Shown here: positions 17,365-26,197 of the stretch, one piece after another
How positions within the stretch are numbered: position 1 is the first letter of the stretch
Layout of the letters: every line of letters begins with the position of its first letter
Source: Bacteroidota bacterium
Lineage (GTDB): Bacteria > Bacteroidota > Bacteroidia > Bacteroidales > VadinHA17
Length of the DNA: 38,584 nucleotides
NCBI GenBank assembly: GCA_015222065.1
Contig: JADFUQ010000183.1
Coordinates: 1-38,584 of the forward strand
Reading direction: 5' to 3'
Made by a program: the position numbers and the translations under genes
The notes under the pieces: generated by a model
Told to the model about the DNA's origin: nothing
Database searches by the model: none
What the model saw: the letters and a program-made list of their open reading frames with translations, nothing else

Positions 17365-18090
17365 TTATCGTCGCAGTGAAAAATTCTTGCCAAGATATAC
17401 TTTCCTGACTTTTTCATCATTTGCAAGCTCTTCTGAAGAACCGGATTTCAGAATACTGCCTTCAAACAGTAAATAGGCCCTGTCAGTAATTGAGAGTGTT
17501 TCATGCACGTTATGATCAGTTATCAGTATCCCGATATTTTTAGTTTTCAGACTTGATACAATTTCCTGGATATCTTCAACGGCAATGGGATCAACCCCTG
17601 CAAATGGCTCGTCAAGCAGGATAAAGTTAGGTTTTATGGCTAATGCCCTGGCAATTTCAGTTCGCCTTCTTTCTCCTCCGGATAGTTGTATGCCTTTACT
17701 TTTCCTGATTTTTTCCAATCCAAATTCTACAAGTAGTGATTCGAGCCTGTCACGCTGAATTTCAGTACTAAGATCAGACATTTCTAAAATTGCTCTTATG
17801 TTGTCCTCTACACTTAGTTTTCTGAAGACAGATGCTTCCTGGGCAAGGTATCCAATCCCTTTCTGAGCCCGCTTGTATACAGGAAGTTTTGTGATTTCTT
17901 TATCTTCCAGAAAAATCCTGCCCTGGTTTGGTGTTATCAGGCCCACAATCATGTAAAATGTTGTAGTCTTGCCGGCACCGTTCGGACCAAGCAATCCTAC
18001 AATTTCACCCTGTTCCACGTTAATGGATACTTCCTTTACTACCGTTCTTTTTCGATATTTCTTAACCAGATTTTCAGTACTGAGCTTCAT
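17365..18090 (-). CDS. lptB: LPS export ABC transporter ATP-binding protein
   Basis: Cytoplasmic ATPase that powers LptFG-driven extraction of lipopolysaccharide to the Lpt bridge. The 241-residue form has Walker A GPNGAGKTT (from 35), the LPS-type LSGGERRRTEIARALA signature and Walker B ILLDEPFAGVDP, with the switch His in TDHNV. LptB is recognised by the FAGVDPIAV and YLAQEASVFRKL segments. I choose the ATG at 18090 because the family begins just before the first strand (MKLSTENLVKKY); an ATG at 18138 would add a poorly conserved 16 residues. It lies downstream of tatC. Confidence 0.92.
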   Translation of the reverse strand: MKLSTENLVKKYRKRTVVKEVSINVEQGEIVGLLGPNGAGKTTTFYMIVGLITPNQGRIFLEDKEITKLPVYKRAQKGIGYLAQEASVFRKLSVEDNIRAILEMSDLSTEIQRDRLESLLVEFGLEKIRKSKGIQLSGGERRRTEIARALAIKPNFILLDEPFAGVDPIAVEDIQEIVSSLKTKNIGILITDHNVHETLSITDRAYLLFEGSILKSGSSEELANDEKVRKVYLGKNFSLRR

Positions 18091-18147
18091 GATCTGCAAA
18101 CTTGCTTTATTATTATGCACTGCAAAGGTAATAATCATTTTTGTAAT

Positions 18148-18298
18148 AAAGGCTAAGGCTAAGGATGAAGCTAAGGCTAAGGTTTTTATTTATTCATTTT
18201 GAACTTGTTCCTTTGCCTTTATATTTATTTTTTGAGTTTAAAACATAATTCTTTTTTTCTTTTCTTCTCTTAACTTTAGCCTTAGCCTCAGCCTTCTT
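18148..18298. repeat. AAGGCT hexamer repeats in inverted arms between tatC and lptB
   Basis: One arm (18148-18182) repeats AAGGCT in degenerate tandem copies; the other (18274-18298) is its reverse complement, TTAGCC/TCAGCC copies. The arms can pair across a spacer of about 90 nt in the tatC-lptB transcript. Read on the minus strand just past the tatC stop, the second arm in another frame encodes a Lys/Ala-rich peptide. Confidence 0.7.
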
Positions 18299-18302
18299 CT
18301 TG

Positions 18303-19121
18303 TCAATCTTCTTCAAGCCTGGCTTTTTCTTTGGCCAGGACCCTTTTTGAAATAATTATTCCAATTTCATAAAGGAATAATAGCGGGAAACAGACAAGAA
18401 TCTGACTGAAAATATCGGGAGGTGTAATAATTGCAGAAAGAAGCAGGATTGCTACAATAGAATGCTTCCTGTATTCCCTCAGAAAAGATGGCGTGACTAT
18501 ACCTATCTTGGTTAAAAAGAATACTAATACAGGTAGTTCAAAAACAACACCACTTGCCAGAATTACCTTTGCTACTGTTGAAATATATGAAGTAAGGTTA
18601 ATTTGATTTTCTACTTGGTCACTGACATTATATGAACCAAGAAAGTGAACAGATAAAGGTGTAATAATATAAAATCCGAACAGGACTCCTAAAAGGAACA
18701 GCAATGAGCTGTAAAAAACTGCACCGCCAGCATAACCCTTTTCTTTTGAATATAATGCAGGTTTGACAAATGACCAGAACTCGAAAAAAATATAAGGGAA
18801 TGCAAGGATAAATCCTGCAATAATTGAGACCATAATATGGGTAGTAAACTGCCCTGCCATTTGAATATTAATAATTTCAAATGGGTTGGAATTAATACAA
18901 AGGGTCGGGGCATTAACAATTTCACTAAATGCACAAAACATCCGGTTTGTGAAAAAATCAGGAGTCTTTGGAGCCAGTATAATTTTATCGAAAATAATAT
19001 CATGAAAAATAAATGCTGCAATAGCTAAAACAATAATTGCACCGAAAGCCCGTAAAAGATGCCATCTCAGTTCTTCGAGATGGTCAAGGAACGACATTTC
19101 ATTTTTCTTTTTTTTCGACAT
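18303..19121 (-). CDS. tatC: Sec-independent protein translocase TatC
   Basis: Polytopic core of the twin-arginine translocase, which recognises RR signal peptides and exports folded proteins. The 272 residues hold six hydrophobic segments. The N-terminal cytoplasmic SFLDHLEELRWHLLRA carries the conserved Glu of the signal-binding site, and FEFWSFVKPALYSKEK and FELPVLVFFLTKIG are family signatures. The stretch after the first helix (about 50-85) has an insertion holding two cysteines (FCAFSE and TLCINS), seen in some Bacteroidota. The tail ends RLEED and the stop is followed by Lys/Ala-coding repeats in another frame. No tatA/B is adjacent. Confidence 0.95.
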   Translation of the reverse strand: MSKKKKNEMSFLDHLEELRWHLLRAFGAIIVLAIAAFIFHDIIFDKIILAPKTPDFFTNRMFCAFSEIVNAPTLCINSNPFEIINIQMAGQFTTHIMVSIIAGFILAFPYIFFEFWSFVKPALYSKEKGYAGGAVFYSSLLFLLGVLFGFYIITPLSVHFLGSYNVSDQVENQINLTSYISTVAKVILASGVVFELPVLVFFLTKIGIVTPSFLREYRKHSIVAILLLSAIITPPDIFSQILVCFPLLFLYEIGIIISKRVLAKEKARLEED

Positions 19122-19429
19122 ATTGTTAATTAATAACCGGTTTCATGAACCTGTTCTGTTCATTTAATATATTTTGAATAATAAATTGAAAACCTGGTTT
19201 TAGTGCCCAGGTTTGTTGAAATATAATAAAAAATGGTGTTTGATAAAAAAAGCAATAAAACTTGGTCAAAATAAATTTAGAGTTAAAAAAAAAAATTGTA
19301 TATTTAATTTACAAATGTATTTATTTTTTGGAGATATTGATAAATTTAATTTTTACGACCTGAATTCAGGAGACATCTAATTGGAGCCCGTCTATAAAAT
19401 TCGAAAAGTTAAATAAATAATAAAAAACA

Positions 19430-19596
19430 CAAATGACAAGTACCAAATTGCAAATAAATTACAAATGACAAGCGCCAAAATTCAAATAAATTGCAATATT
19501 CAAAAATTCAATGATCAAAACAATTTTGGTCATTTGATAATTGATATTTGGATATTATTTGTAATTTGTTATTTGATAATTGGATTTTGTTATTTA
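19430..19596. repeat. Large AT-rich imperfect palindrome built from AAATGACAA-like words
   Basis: The left half (19430-19520) repeats words such as AAATGACAAG, CAAATAAATT and TTCAAAT. The right half (19524-19596) is their approximate reverse complement (GGTCATTTGATAAT, TTTGTAATTTGTTATTTG). The centre pairs AATGATCAAAA with TTTTGGTCATT around three bases. Its first 18 bases (19431-19448) recur exactly, reverse-complemented, at 28810-28827. Confidence 0.75.
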
Positions 19597-19607
19597 CTTT
19601 TTGCCTG

Positions 19608-19635
19608 CCCCGTGAGGGAGCATGACCGTACGGGG
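19608..19635. repeat. GC-rich hairpin CCCCGT/ACGGGG
   Basis: CCCCGT (19608-19613) pairs with ACGGGG (19630-19635) around a 16-base loop, in otherwise AT-rich DNA just after the large palindrome. No flanking T-run, so terminator function is doubtful. Confidence 0.5.
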
Positions 19636-19737
19636 GTGCTTTAATTCAAAATTTGTTTGACTTTATGGACAAACTCTAATTAGAAATTAGTTATATTGAA
19701 TATACAAAGATGGTATATGAATATTTGAAAAGAGAAA

Positions 19738-21933
19738 ATGATGAGTTTTGGAGTCGACATTTCTTTGGTTGATAATTTAAAGAAATTCTTTGGATTCAGT
19801 AATTTTAAAGGGAATCAGGAAGTTATTATCAGGAATGTTCTTGCTGGTAATGACACTTTTGTTTTGATGCCGACCGGAGGTGGAAAATCGCTATGTTACC
19901 AGCTCCCATCTATGATTATTTCAGGTACTGCAATTGTTATCTCACCATTGATAGCCCTGATGAAAAATCAGGTTGATTCTATGAGAAGTTACAGTGCCGA
20001 GGATGGTATAGCACATTTCATGAATTCTTCTCTGACAAGAATAGCTATTCAGCAGGTTAAAAATGATGTGCTGAATAAAAAGACGAGATTGTTGTATGTT
20101 GCCCCTGAATCATTGACCAAACAGGAGAATATTGATTTTCTTAAACAGGTAGATATTTCCTTTTATGCTATTGATGAAGCTCATTGTATATCGGAGTGGG
20201 GACATGATTTTCGCCCGGAATACAGGCGTATCAGACCAATAGTGGAAGAAATCGGGATTGCCCCGATAATTGCTCTTACTGCTACAGCTACACCAAAAGT
20301 ACAGCACGATATTCAGAAAAACCTGAATATCCTTGATGCCAAAGTTTATAAATCTTCATTTAACCGGCCAAATCTCTATTACGAGGTAAAACCCAAAATT
20401 AATCCAACGAAGGAAATTATTAAGTTTATTAAGAATAATTCCGGGAAATCCGGTATTATATATTGCCTGAGCAGAAAAAAGGTTGAACAATTGTCCGAAA
20501 CACTTCAGGTTAACGGAATAAAAGCCCTGCCATATCATGCAGGAATGGATTCAGTTACACGTAGTAAAACGCAGGATAAATTCTTAATGGAAGATATTGA
20601 TGTAATTGTGGCAACAATTGCATTCGGTATGGGTATTGACAAACCTGATGTCAGGTTCGTTATTCATCATGATATTCCCAAAAGCCTGGAAGGATATTAT
20701 CAGGAAACCGGCAGGGCCGGCAGAGATGGTGGCGAAGGCCAATGTTTTGTGTTTTACAGTTATAAAGATATCCAAAAATTGGAAAAGTTTATGCAGGGGA
20801 AACCAGTTGCTGAACAGGAAATTGGCAAGCAGCTTATTCTTGAAACTGTGTCATATGCCGAATCTTCTGTTTGCAGAAGGAAAACATTATTGCACTATTT
20901 TGGCGAAACATACAATGAAGAAAATTGTGGGGCTTGTGATAACTGTCTCCATCCGAAAATAGAATTTGAAGGTTCAAAGTATGTCCTGAAAGTACTAAAA
21001 ACGGTTGTTGCAGTAAATGAGAAATTTAAAGCCGATTATATAGCAGATATTATCGCCGGAAATAAAACTGCCATAATAAAATCATATAAGCATCATAATC
21101 TTGATATGTTTAATACGGGTGAAGGAAAGAATGAGAAATTCTGGAATACTGTTGTACGACAGGCACTCATAAACAAACTCCTTGAAAAAGATATTGAAAA
21201 TTACGGGTTATTGAAAATAACAGACACGGGGAAGGAATTTATAACAAATCCTTATTCTATAATGTTGAGTGAGGATCATGATTATGACAACGTTGAAGAA
21301 GATGAAATAACAGCTTCAGGTGGAAGGACAGGGGCAGTTGATGAAGAATTGTTCCATATAGTAAAAAATCTTCGGAAAAAAATATCCAGGGAAAAAAACC
21401 TTCCACCCTTTGTAATCTTTCAGGATCCCTCCCTTGAAGATATGGCTATCCATTATCCCATAACACTTGAAGAGATGCAAAATATTTCAGGTGTGGGTGT
21501 AGGTAAAGCTACACGTTACGGTAAAGAATTCGTTGATCTGATAAAAAAATATGTTGATGAAAATGATATCATCAGGCCTCAGGATATGGTGGTTAAATCA
21601 GTTATTAATAAATCCGGATTGAAAGTATATATTATTCAAAGCATAGATAGAAAACGGTTACTTGAGGATATAGCTGATGCTAAAGGCCTGGAAATGAGCG
21701 AACTGCTTAATGAAATTGAAGCAATTGTCAATTCAGGCACAAAACTTGACCTTGATTATTACCTGAATGAAGTACTGGATGAAGAACGCCAGGAAGAGGT
21801 ATTTGATTATTTCAGGGATGAGGCTGAAACGGAATCTATTGATGCTGCTCTTAATGAATTGGGAGAGGATGAGTATTCCGAGGAGGATATTCGCCTGATG
21901 AGAATTAAGTTTATGTCGGAAATGGGAAACTGA
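19738..21933 (+). CDS. recQ: ATP-dependent DNA helicase RecQ
   Basis: 3'-5' DNA helicase for recombination and fork repair. Walker A is MPTGGGKS (44-51), motif II DEAHCISEWGHDFRPEYR and motif VI GRAGRDGGEG. The RecQ-Ct zinc knuckle has Cys in SVCRRKTLLHYF and CGACDNC. Winged-helix and HRDC domains follow (MAIHYPITLEEMQNISGVGVGKATRYG). After HRDC lies an acidic extension of about 130 residues with a helix-turn-helix-like segment (IIQSIDRKRLLEDIADAKGLEMSELLNEI), typical of Bacteroidota RecQ; total 731 residues against about 610 in E. coli. Two tandem ATGs make the start ambiguous by one residue. Confidence 0.96.
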   Translation: MMSFGVDISLVDNLKKFFGFSNFKGNQEVIIRNVLAGNDTFVLMPTGGGKSLCYQLPSMIISGTAIVISPLIALMKNQVDSMRSYSAEDGIAHFMNSSLTRIAIQQVKNDVLNKKTRLLYVAPESLTKQENIDFLKQVDISFYAIDEAHCISEWGHDFRPEYRRIRPIVEEIGIAPIIALTATATPKVQHDIQKNLNILDAKVYKSSFNRPNLYYEVKPKINPTKEIIKFIKNNSGKSGIIYCLSRKKVEQLSETLQVNGIKALPYHAGMDSVTRSKTQDKFLMEDIDVIVATIAFGMGIDKPDVRFVIHHDIPKSLEGYYQETGRAGRDGGEGQCFVFYSYKDIQKLEKFMQGKPVAEQEIGKQLILETVSYAESSVCRRKTLLHYFGETYNEENCGACDNCLHPKIEFEGSKYVLKVLKTVVAVNEKFKADYIADIIAGNKTAIIKSYKHHNLDMFNTGEGKNEKFWNTVVRQALINKLLEKDIENYGLLKITDTGKEFITNPYSIMLSEDHDYDNVEEDEITASGGRTGAVDEELFHIVKNLRKKISREKNLPPFVIFQDPSLEDMAIHYPITLEEMQNISGVGVGKATRYGKEFVDLIKKYVDENDIIRPQDMVVKSVINKSGLKVYIIQSIDRKRLLEDIADAKGLEMSELLNEIEAIVNSGTKLDLDYYLNEVLDEERQEEVFDYFRDEAETESIDAALNELGEDEYSEEDIRLMRIKFMSEMGN

Positions 21934-21959
21934 CATGCAAAATTTATTTGGTGAAACCG

Positions 21960-21990
21960 GCAGTTTATCATAAACTGCTATTTTTTTTTG
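21960..21990 (+). terminator. Rho-independent terminator after recQ
   Basis: GCAGTTTA (21960-21967) pairs perfectly with TAAACTGC (21971-21978) around TCA, followed by TA and a run of T. It lies 27 bp past the recQ stop and before the ABC transporter gene. Confidence 0.9.
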
Positions 21991-22041
21991 TATCTTTTGC
22001 CGGATTAATTCGTCTAAAATAGTATGTAAAAGTTATTAATC

Positions 22042-22938
22042 GTGAATGAGATATTAAGTATTCAGAATCTGTCAAAGAATTATGGGAAAATAAAGGCTGT
22101 TGATGATCTGTCTTTCACAGTTGAAAAAGGTACCGTTTACGGTATCCTTGGTCCGAATGGAAGCGGGAAGACAACTACCTTGTCAGTAATAACCGGTGTT
22201 TTGCATCCGGCAAGCGGAAGTTACCGGTGGTTCGGTAATAAACCGGGAAAATGGGAACGAAAAAGGATAGGATCACTAATTGAAATTCCAAACTTTTATC
22301 CCTACCTGACACTGTTCCAGAATTTGCAAATTGTTGCCAGGATTAAAAATGTACCGGAAGAGGATATTAACCGGGTTTTGGGAATCACTGATATCCTCAA
22401 GAGAAAGTATTCAAGATTTGATACTCTTTCGCTTGGGATGAAACAACGTTTATCTTTTGCATCAGTGTTGCTTGGTGATCCGGAAGTTTTAGTGCTCGAT
22501 GAGCCGGCAAACGGACTTGACCCTGAAGGTATAGCAGAGGTAAGAAAGATCATTATATCGGAAAGGGATAAAGGGAAAACTATTATTATTGCCAGTCATA
22601 TCCTTGACGAAGTGGAAAAAGTTTGCACGCATGTGGGTATATTAAAAATGGGGAAACTGATTGCCAGTGGCTTGGTTGACAAGCTTTTGGTAATGGACAG
22701 TGTTGTGACTGTGTCGGCACCGGATAATACAAAACTTAAAGAAATCCTGGAAAAATCGGGTTTGGTTAAAAATATTAAGGAAGATATTGATAGCATTACA
22801 GCAACCATTTTATCTGAAACAGAGCCGGGAGAGATAAATAAATATGTTATCGGAAAAGGGATTACACTAACCCGCCTTGAGGTGAATAAGCCAACCCTTG
22901 AATCACAATTCCTTGAACTGGTACGCGAACAAAATTGA
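22042..22938 (+). CDS. ABC transporter ATP-binding protein (BcrA/NatA-like)
   Basis: A 298-residue ABC ATPase working with the next gene's permease. Walker A is GPNGSGKTT (about 37-45), the signature LSLGMKQRLS and Walker B EVLVLDEPANGLDP; the H-loop is IIIASHILDEVEKV. The C-terminal 80 residues resemble the accessory region of BcrA/YtrB-type drug or bacitracin-export ATPases. The start is GTG at 22042: the nearby ATGs are out of frame or followed by a stop. The stop at 22938 is six bases before the permease ATG. Substrate unknown. Confidence 0.9.
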   Translation: MNEILSIQNLSKNYGKIKAVDDLSFTVEKGTVYGILGPNGSGKTTTLSVITGVLHPASGSYRWFGNKPGKWERKRIGSLIEIPNFYPYLTLFQNLQIVARIKNVPEEDINRVLGITDILKRKYSRFDTLSLGMKQRLSFASVLLGDPEVLVLDEPANGLDPEGIAEVRKIIISERDKGKTIIIASHILDEVEKVCTHVGILKMGKLIASGLVDKLLVMDSVVTVSAPDNTKLKEILEKSGLVKNIKEDIDSITATILSETEPGEINKYVIGKGITLTRLEVNKPTLESQFLELVREQN

Positions 22939-22943
22939 ACAAG

Positions 22944-23771
22944 ATGAAGAAATTATTGAAAAACGAACTAACCAAAACTCTGAACTATGCTTCTTTCAAG
23001 GTAATTATAACCCTTCATTTTATCCTGTTCCTGCTGGTTATAATTATTACTTCAAAAATCGATATTGCCGTTCCGGGTTTTAGTATGAGAAACCTTTTCC
23101 GGTTTCCGGATGTGTGGGCTACATTTGCCTGGGTTGCAAGCTGGTTTAATATATTGCTGGCTATCATGGTGATAGTATTGGTGGGAAACGAATTTTCATT
23201 TCGTACTTTCCGTCAACAAGTAATAAATGGGTTGAGTATTGAAGATTTGGTAATAGGGAAGGGGATTGTAATATTTTTTATAGCTCTCTATAGCCTGTTA
23301 CTGGTTTTCCTTTCAGGTTCTGTGTTTGGAATTATTTTTAGTCATAATTTTGAATTCGCAGATCTCTTCAGTAAATCCTACCTTCTTGCAGTATATTTCA
23401 TACAAGCGGTAGGATATATGATAATTGGGATGCTTTTTGCCATTATTTTCAGAAATAATTCCCTCTCGATCATAATGTTTCTTCTATATTTTATTTTTAT
23501 TGAACCAATTATCAGAAGATTCTTTTCACCCGAAGTAAGGCAGTTTTTTCCGGTAAAGATTATTTCGCACCTTACCCCACCACCGGAAGTATTATCCATT
23601 GCATCGGAAAAAACAATCGAAAACTCCGCGGGAATCAGTAATTTTGATTTTGAGTCGATCGGACTAATACCACATCAATTGTCCCTGTTTGTTACCTTAT
23701 TACTGGCTATAGGATTTATCGCACTGTTCGTTTTTCTCATTTTTTGGATCATGCGGAAGAGGGATCTGTAA
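22944..23771 (+). CDS. ABC-2 type transporter permease
   Basis: A 275-residue membrane partner of the upstream ATPase with six hydrophobic segments and a cytoplasmic loop between the first two, the ABC-2 permease pattern. MKKLLKNELTKTLN at the N-terminus is the usual amphipathic start of this class. I use the ATG at 22944, not the TTG at 22935 that overlaps the upstream stop. Together the pair forms a one-ATPase, one-permease exporter, commonly for peptides or antibiotics, but the cargo is not readable. Confidence 0.85.
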   Translation: MKKLLKNELTKTLNYASFKVIITLHFILFLLVIIITSKIDIAVPGFSMRNLFRFPDVWATFAWVASWFNILLAIMVIVLVGNEFSFRTFRQQVINGLSIEDLVIGKGIVIFFIALYSLLLVFLSGSVFGIIFSHNFEFADLFSKSYLLAVYFIQAVGYMIIGMLFAIIFRNNSLSIIMFLLYFIFIEPIIRRFFSPEVRQFFPVKIISHLTPPPEVLSIASEKTIENSAGISNFDFESIGLIPHQLSLFVTLLLAIGFIALFVFLIFWIMRKRDL

Positions 23772-23776
23772 TATTC

Positions 23777-23807
23777 ACCTGATTTTTTTTATAATGAAGA
23801 ATCAGGT
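23777..23807. terminator. Hairpin between convergent genes, possible terminator
   Basis: ACCTGATT (23777-23784) pairs with AATCAGGT (23800-23807) across a 15-base, T-rich loop, 6 bp after the permease stop. The stem runs into the last codons of the convergent small membrane gene. The trailing T-run is weak in both directions. Confidence 0.45.
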
Positions 23808-24100
23808 TGTTCTTTACTCACTGATTTCAGCTTCCTGACAGATTTTGACAGGGTTATAATAGCAAAAATTGTAAAAACAGATTTAAGAAAAAAACTCACA
23901 TTTGCCACAAACCATTCTGCCTTTGTTGATGTCCATTCAGGTAATTCTTTTGATAATTTTACCTGCAGGTCTGCCAGTATATCTGTACTTACATAATCCT
24001 GCTTAATGTTATGTAAGGACAAAAAATCGCCGAGTGTCAGGAATAACAGGATAATACATAAAACTAAAGACCAAACCAGTAATGTTTCTAAACGTTTCAT
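23789..24100 (-). CDS. Small membrane protein of unknown function
   Basis: A 103-residue protein with two hydrophobic helices (about 8-27 and 66-86). Between them is a polar loop of about 40 residues containing KQDYVSTDILADLQVKLSKELPEW, followed by a basic cytoplasmic-looking tail (KSVRKLKSVSKEQ). I do not recognise a family. It is convergent with the ABC permease and precedes nothing on its strand; the GH3 gene lies upstream with a 47-bp gap, so co-transcription from there is not excluded. Confidence 0.6.
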   Translation of the reverse strand: MKRLETLLVWSLVLCIILLFLTLGDFLSLHNIKQDYVSTDILADLQVKLSKELPEWTSTKAEWFVANVSFFLKSVFTIFAIITLSKSVRKLKSVSKEQPDSSL

Positions 24101-24147
24101 TGGTATAAAATTAAATTAAAATATTATATCTTGATTAATTCGCGTTT

Positions 24148-26124
24148 TTATTCATCATCAAATGTTAGTCCAAACCCAAATGGGAATAACGGATTCTTTG
24201 AATCATAAGGTACATCCTCATTCTGATTTTTGACCGCCTCCATTGAGGATGGTAATTCGAACGGCAACTTTCCGGTAGGATTAAACTTTCCAAAGATCAC
24301 ATCCAGAACAGCTTCATCACTGGCACCGAAATTGGTTATCAGTGCCTTGCAATGCTTTGTTATTTCCGGGATCACTGCCGGGCGTTCAAGATAGATATCA
24401 ATAATTGTTGGAACTTTCCCGGCAATATCCAGTATATGTGCTTTTTCCTCTCCCTTAAAATCCAGGTCACCCTGGTGGAAAAACCTTTCGAGTATACCTT
24501 TTCCTAATCCTCCTGTGTATGGGGTTGCCAGTCTTAGAATTGCAAAATCAGCCTCTTCGGGGTTATCTGTAACAGTGCCATACCCGGCGGCTGTTTCAAT
24601 ATCAATATTTTCAACATATAATTTTATGTTGTTACCAAGTGGCAGAGGTTTCCCGGATGAGGGATCCCCATTCTTTAGCAGAACAATAGCTTTTCGCTGG
24701 GATAATTCTCCAAGCTGTTTGAATTCTTTCTTGCCAACAATTTGTTCTGCTTTTTCCTCATCAACATAAGGGTTATCAAACAATCCCAGGCGGAATTTAT
24801 CCCTGAGCAGTCGTCTTACAGAAACATCAAGCCGGCTTTCTTCAATTCTGCCATCCTTTACCAGTTTTGTGATCATTTCCGGTTCCGCTTCACCACCAAA
24901 CTGGTCAACCCCGGCATCAAGGGCTTTAATAAACCTTTCCTCTTCAGTGAGATCGAAAACCCCATAACTTCTGGCTTTCATTTCAAAGATGCCTAATATT
25001 TTATGGTCGGTTACTATCCCCCAGTCTGTACAAACCACGCCGTCGAAACCATATTTATTACGTAATAAACCGGTAATCACCTCTTTATTATAACTGAATG
25101 CAACGTCTTCGCTTGTTTGTCCCAATGGCACACCATAGTAAGGCATTATTTGGCCGGTATTTGCAGCAAATGCGCCTTCAAAAGGGATTTGGTGATAATT
25201 AAAATTATCTCCCGGATAGAACTGGTCCTGACCATAAGCAAAATGAGCATCCCATCCATCTTTTTGCGGTCCGCCTCCAGGGAAATGTTTTGTCATACAG
25301 GTTACACTTTCCGGACCAATACTATCTCCCTGGAAGCCATTAATGTAGGCAGCTATTAATTTTTTTGAAAGCAAGGCATCAGAACCAAATGTACCACTGA
25401 CCCTTCCCCAGCGCGGCTCGGTTGCCAGGTCAGCCATTGGATGCAGCGCTGTACGGATCCCGACTGCCAGGTACTCCTGCCTGGCAATATCGCCAAACCG
25501 GGCAACGAAAGTTGAATCGCCAATAGCTCCAAAACCGATTGGTTCGCACCATTTTGAAAAATAGTCGGAAGCAAAATTAGCAGCACCCGAAGAGAACGCA
25601 TGGCGCGGGTCGGACGAGATTGTGACAGGTATTCCCAAACGGGTTTGTTCAGCAAGCTTCTGAACGCGGTTATACCAGGCAGCCATATTTCCGGGATCTG
25701 CAACTATGTAAACATTAAAGTGATTCATCAGCTTTTTTAATAATAAGGTAGAGTTGGCAGGGCTTATAAGAGAAAAAATATCATTGAGTTTTGGCTTTTC
25801 AAGCAATGTGCCGTCTTTATTCATAGCAATAGAAGAATGAAAAAGCATGCCTGCTTTTTCTTCAACTGTCATTTGTGATATAATGTTTTCAATCCGTTTA
25901 TTAAGTTCCTGGCGACTGTCTTCATAGACATCTAAACCGCCGTTTTTATTTAAATCACGGAAGCTAAACCCGTTTTCTTCCAGCACAGGAGCTTCCGGTC
26001 CTGCCAGCTTCATATTTTTGGATGATATCCGGTTAAAACGAATTGAAATAATAATAATACCAATAAGTATCAGGGCAATAATTCCCAATACAATTTTTCC
26101 AATAATTTTTAATGCTTTTTTCAT
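24148..26124 (-). CDS. Glycoside hydrolase family 3 protein (beta-glucosidase-like)
   Basis: A membrane-anchored exo-glycosidase of family GH3 (658 residues from the ATG used). I start at 26124 (MKKALKIIGKIVLGIIALILIG, a single N-terminal anchor); an ATG at 26163 would only add 13 residues ahead of the anchor. After a short FRDLNKNGGLDVYEDS segment, the barrel domain holds TKHFPGGG (about 278-285) and the nucleophile Asp367 in VVCTDWG, followed by the GH3-C sandwich with the PFGFGLTF end. The terminal fibronectin domain is absent. Beta-1,4-glucosidase or xylosidase specificity cannot be told apart. It is divergent from the MntP gene. Confidence 0.9.
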   Translation of the reverse strand: MKKALKIIGKIVLGIIALILIGIIIISIRFNRISSKNMKLAGPEAPVLEENGFSFRDLNKNGGLDVYEDSRQELNKRIENIISQMTVEEKAGMLFHSSIAMNKDGTLLEKPKLNDIFSLISPANSTLLLKKLMNHFNVYIVADPGNMAAWYNRVQKLAEQTRLGIPVTISSDPRHAFSSGAANFASDYFSKWCEPIGFGAIGDSTFVARFGDIARQEYLAVGIRTALHPMADLATEPRWGRVSGTFGSDALLSKKLIAAYINGFQGDSIGPESVTCMTKHFPGGGPQKDGWDAHFAYGQDQFYPGDNFNYHQIPFEGAFAANTGQIMPYYGVPLGQTSEDVAFSYNKEVITGLLRNKYGFDGVVCTDWGIVTDHKILGIFEMKARSYGVFDLTEEERFIKALDAGVDQFGGEAEPEMITKLVKDGRIEESRLDVSVRRLLRDKFRLGLFDNPYVDEEKAEQIVGKKEFKQLGELSQRKAIVLLKNGDPSSGKPLPLGNNIKLYVENIDIETAAGYGTVTDNPEEADFAILRLATPYTGGLGKGILERFFHQGDLDFKGEEKAHILDIAGKVPTIIDIYLERPAVIPEITKHCKALITNFGASDEAVLDVIFGKFNPTGKLPFELPSSMEAVKNQNEDVPYDSKNPLFPFGFGLTFDDE

Positions 26125-26141
26125 TGAGTTATTATTTAGTA

Positions 26142-26149
26142 CAAAAATA
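26142..26149 (-). promoter_or_regulatory. Possible -7 element of the GH3 gene
   Basis: The minus strand reads TATTTTTG, matching TAnnTTTG, 18-25 bp upstream of the chosen GH3 start. It supports the ATG at 26124 as start, since transcription would begin downstream of the alternative ATG at 26163. No -33 element is clear. Confidence 0.45.
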
Positions 26150-26197
26150 AAGTTATTTTGCAACTTCTAATATACTGGATATTTATCATAATTGATT

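Larger units (their letters stand above)
19122..19737. other. 616-bp gene-free divergent spacer between tatC and recQ
   Basis: No credible gene is visible. The first 260 bp are plain AT-rich sequence. Positions 19430-19596 form a large imperfect palindrome and 19608-19635 a GC-rich hairpin, both listed separately. The recQ promoter should lie in the last 60 bp, but no TAnnTTTG element was recognised. Confidence 0.6.

Noticed and set aside
26125..26197. Manganese riboswitch (yybP-ykoY) ahead of mntP
   Set aside because: The divergent gap is only 73 bp and holds no matching paired elements.
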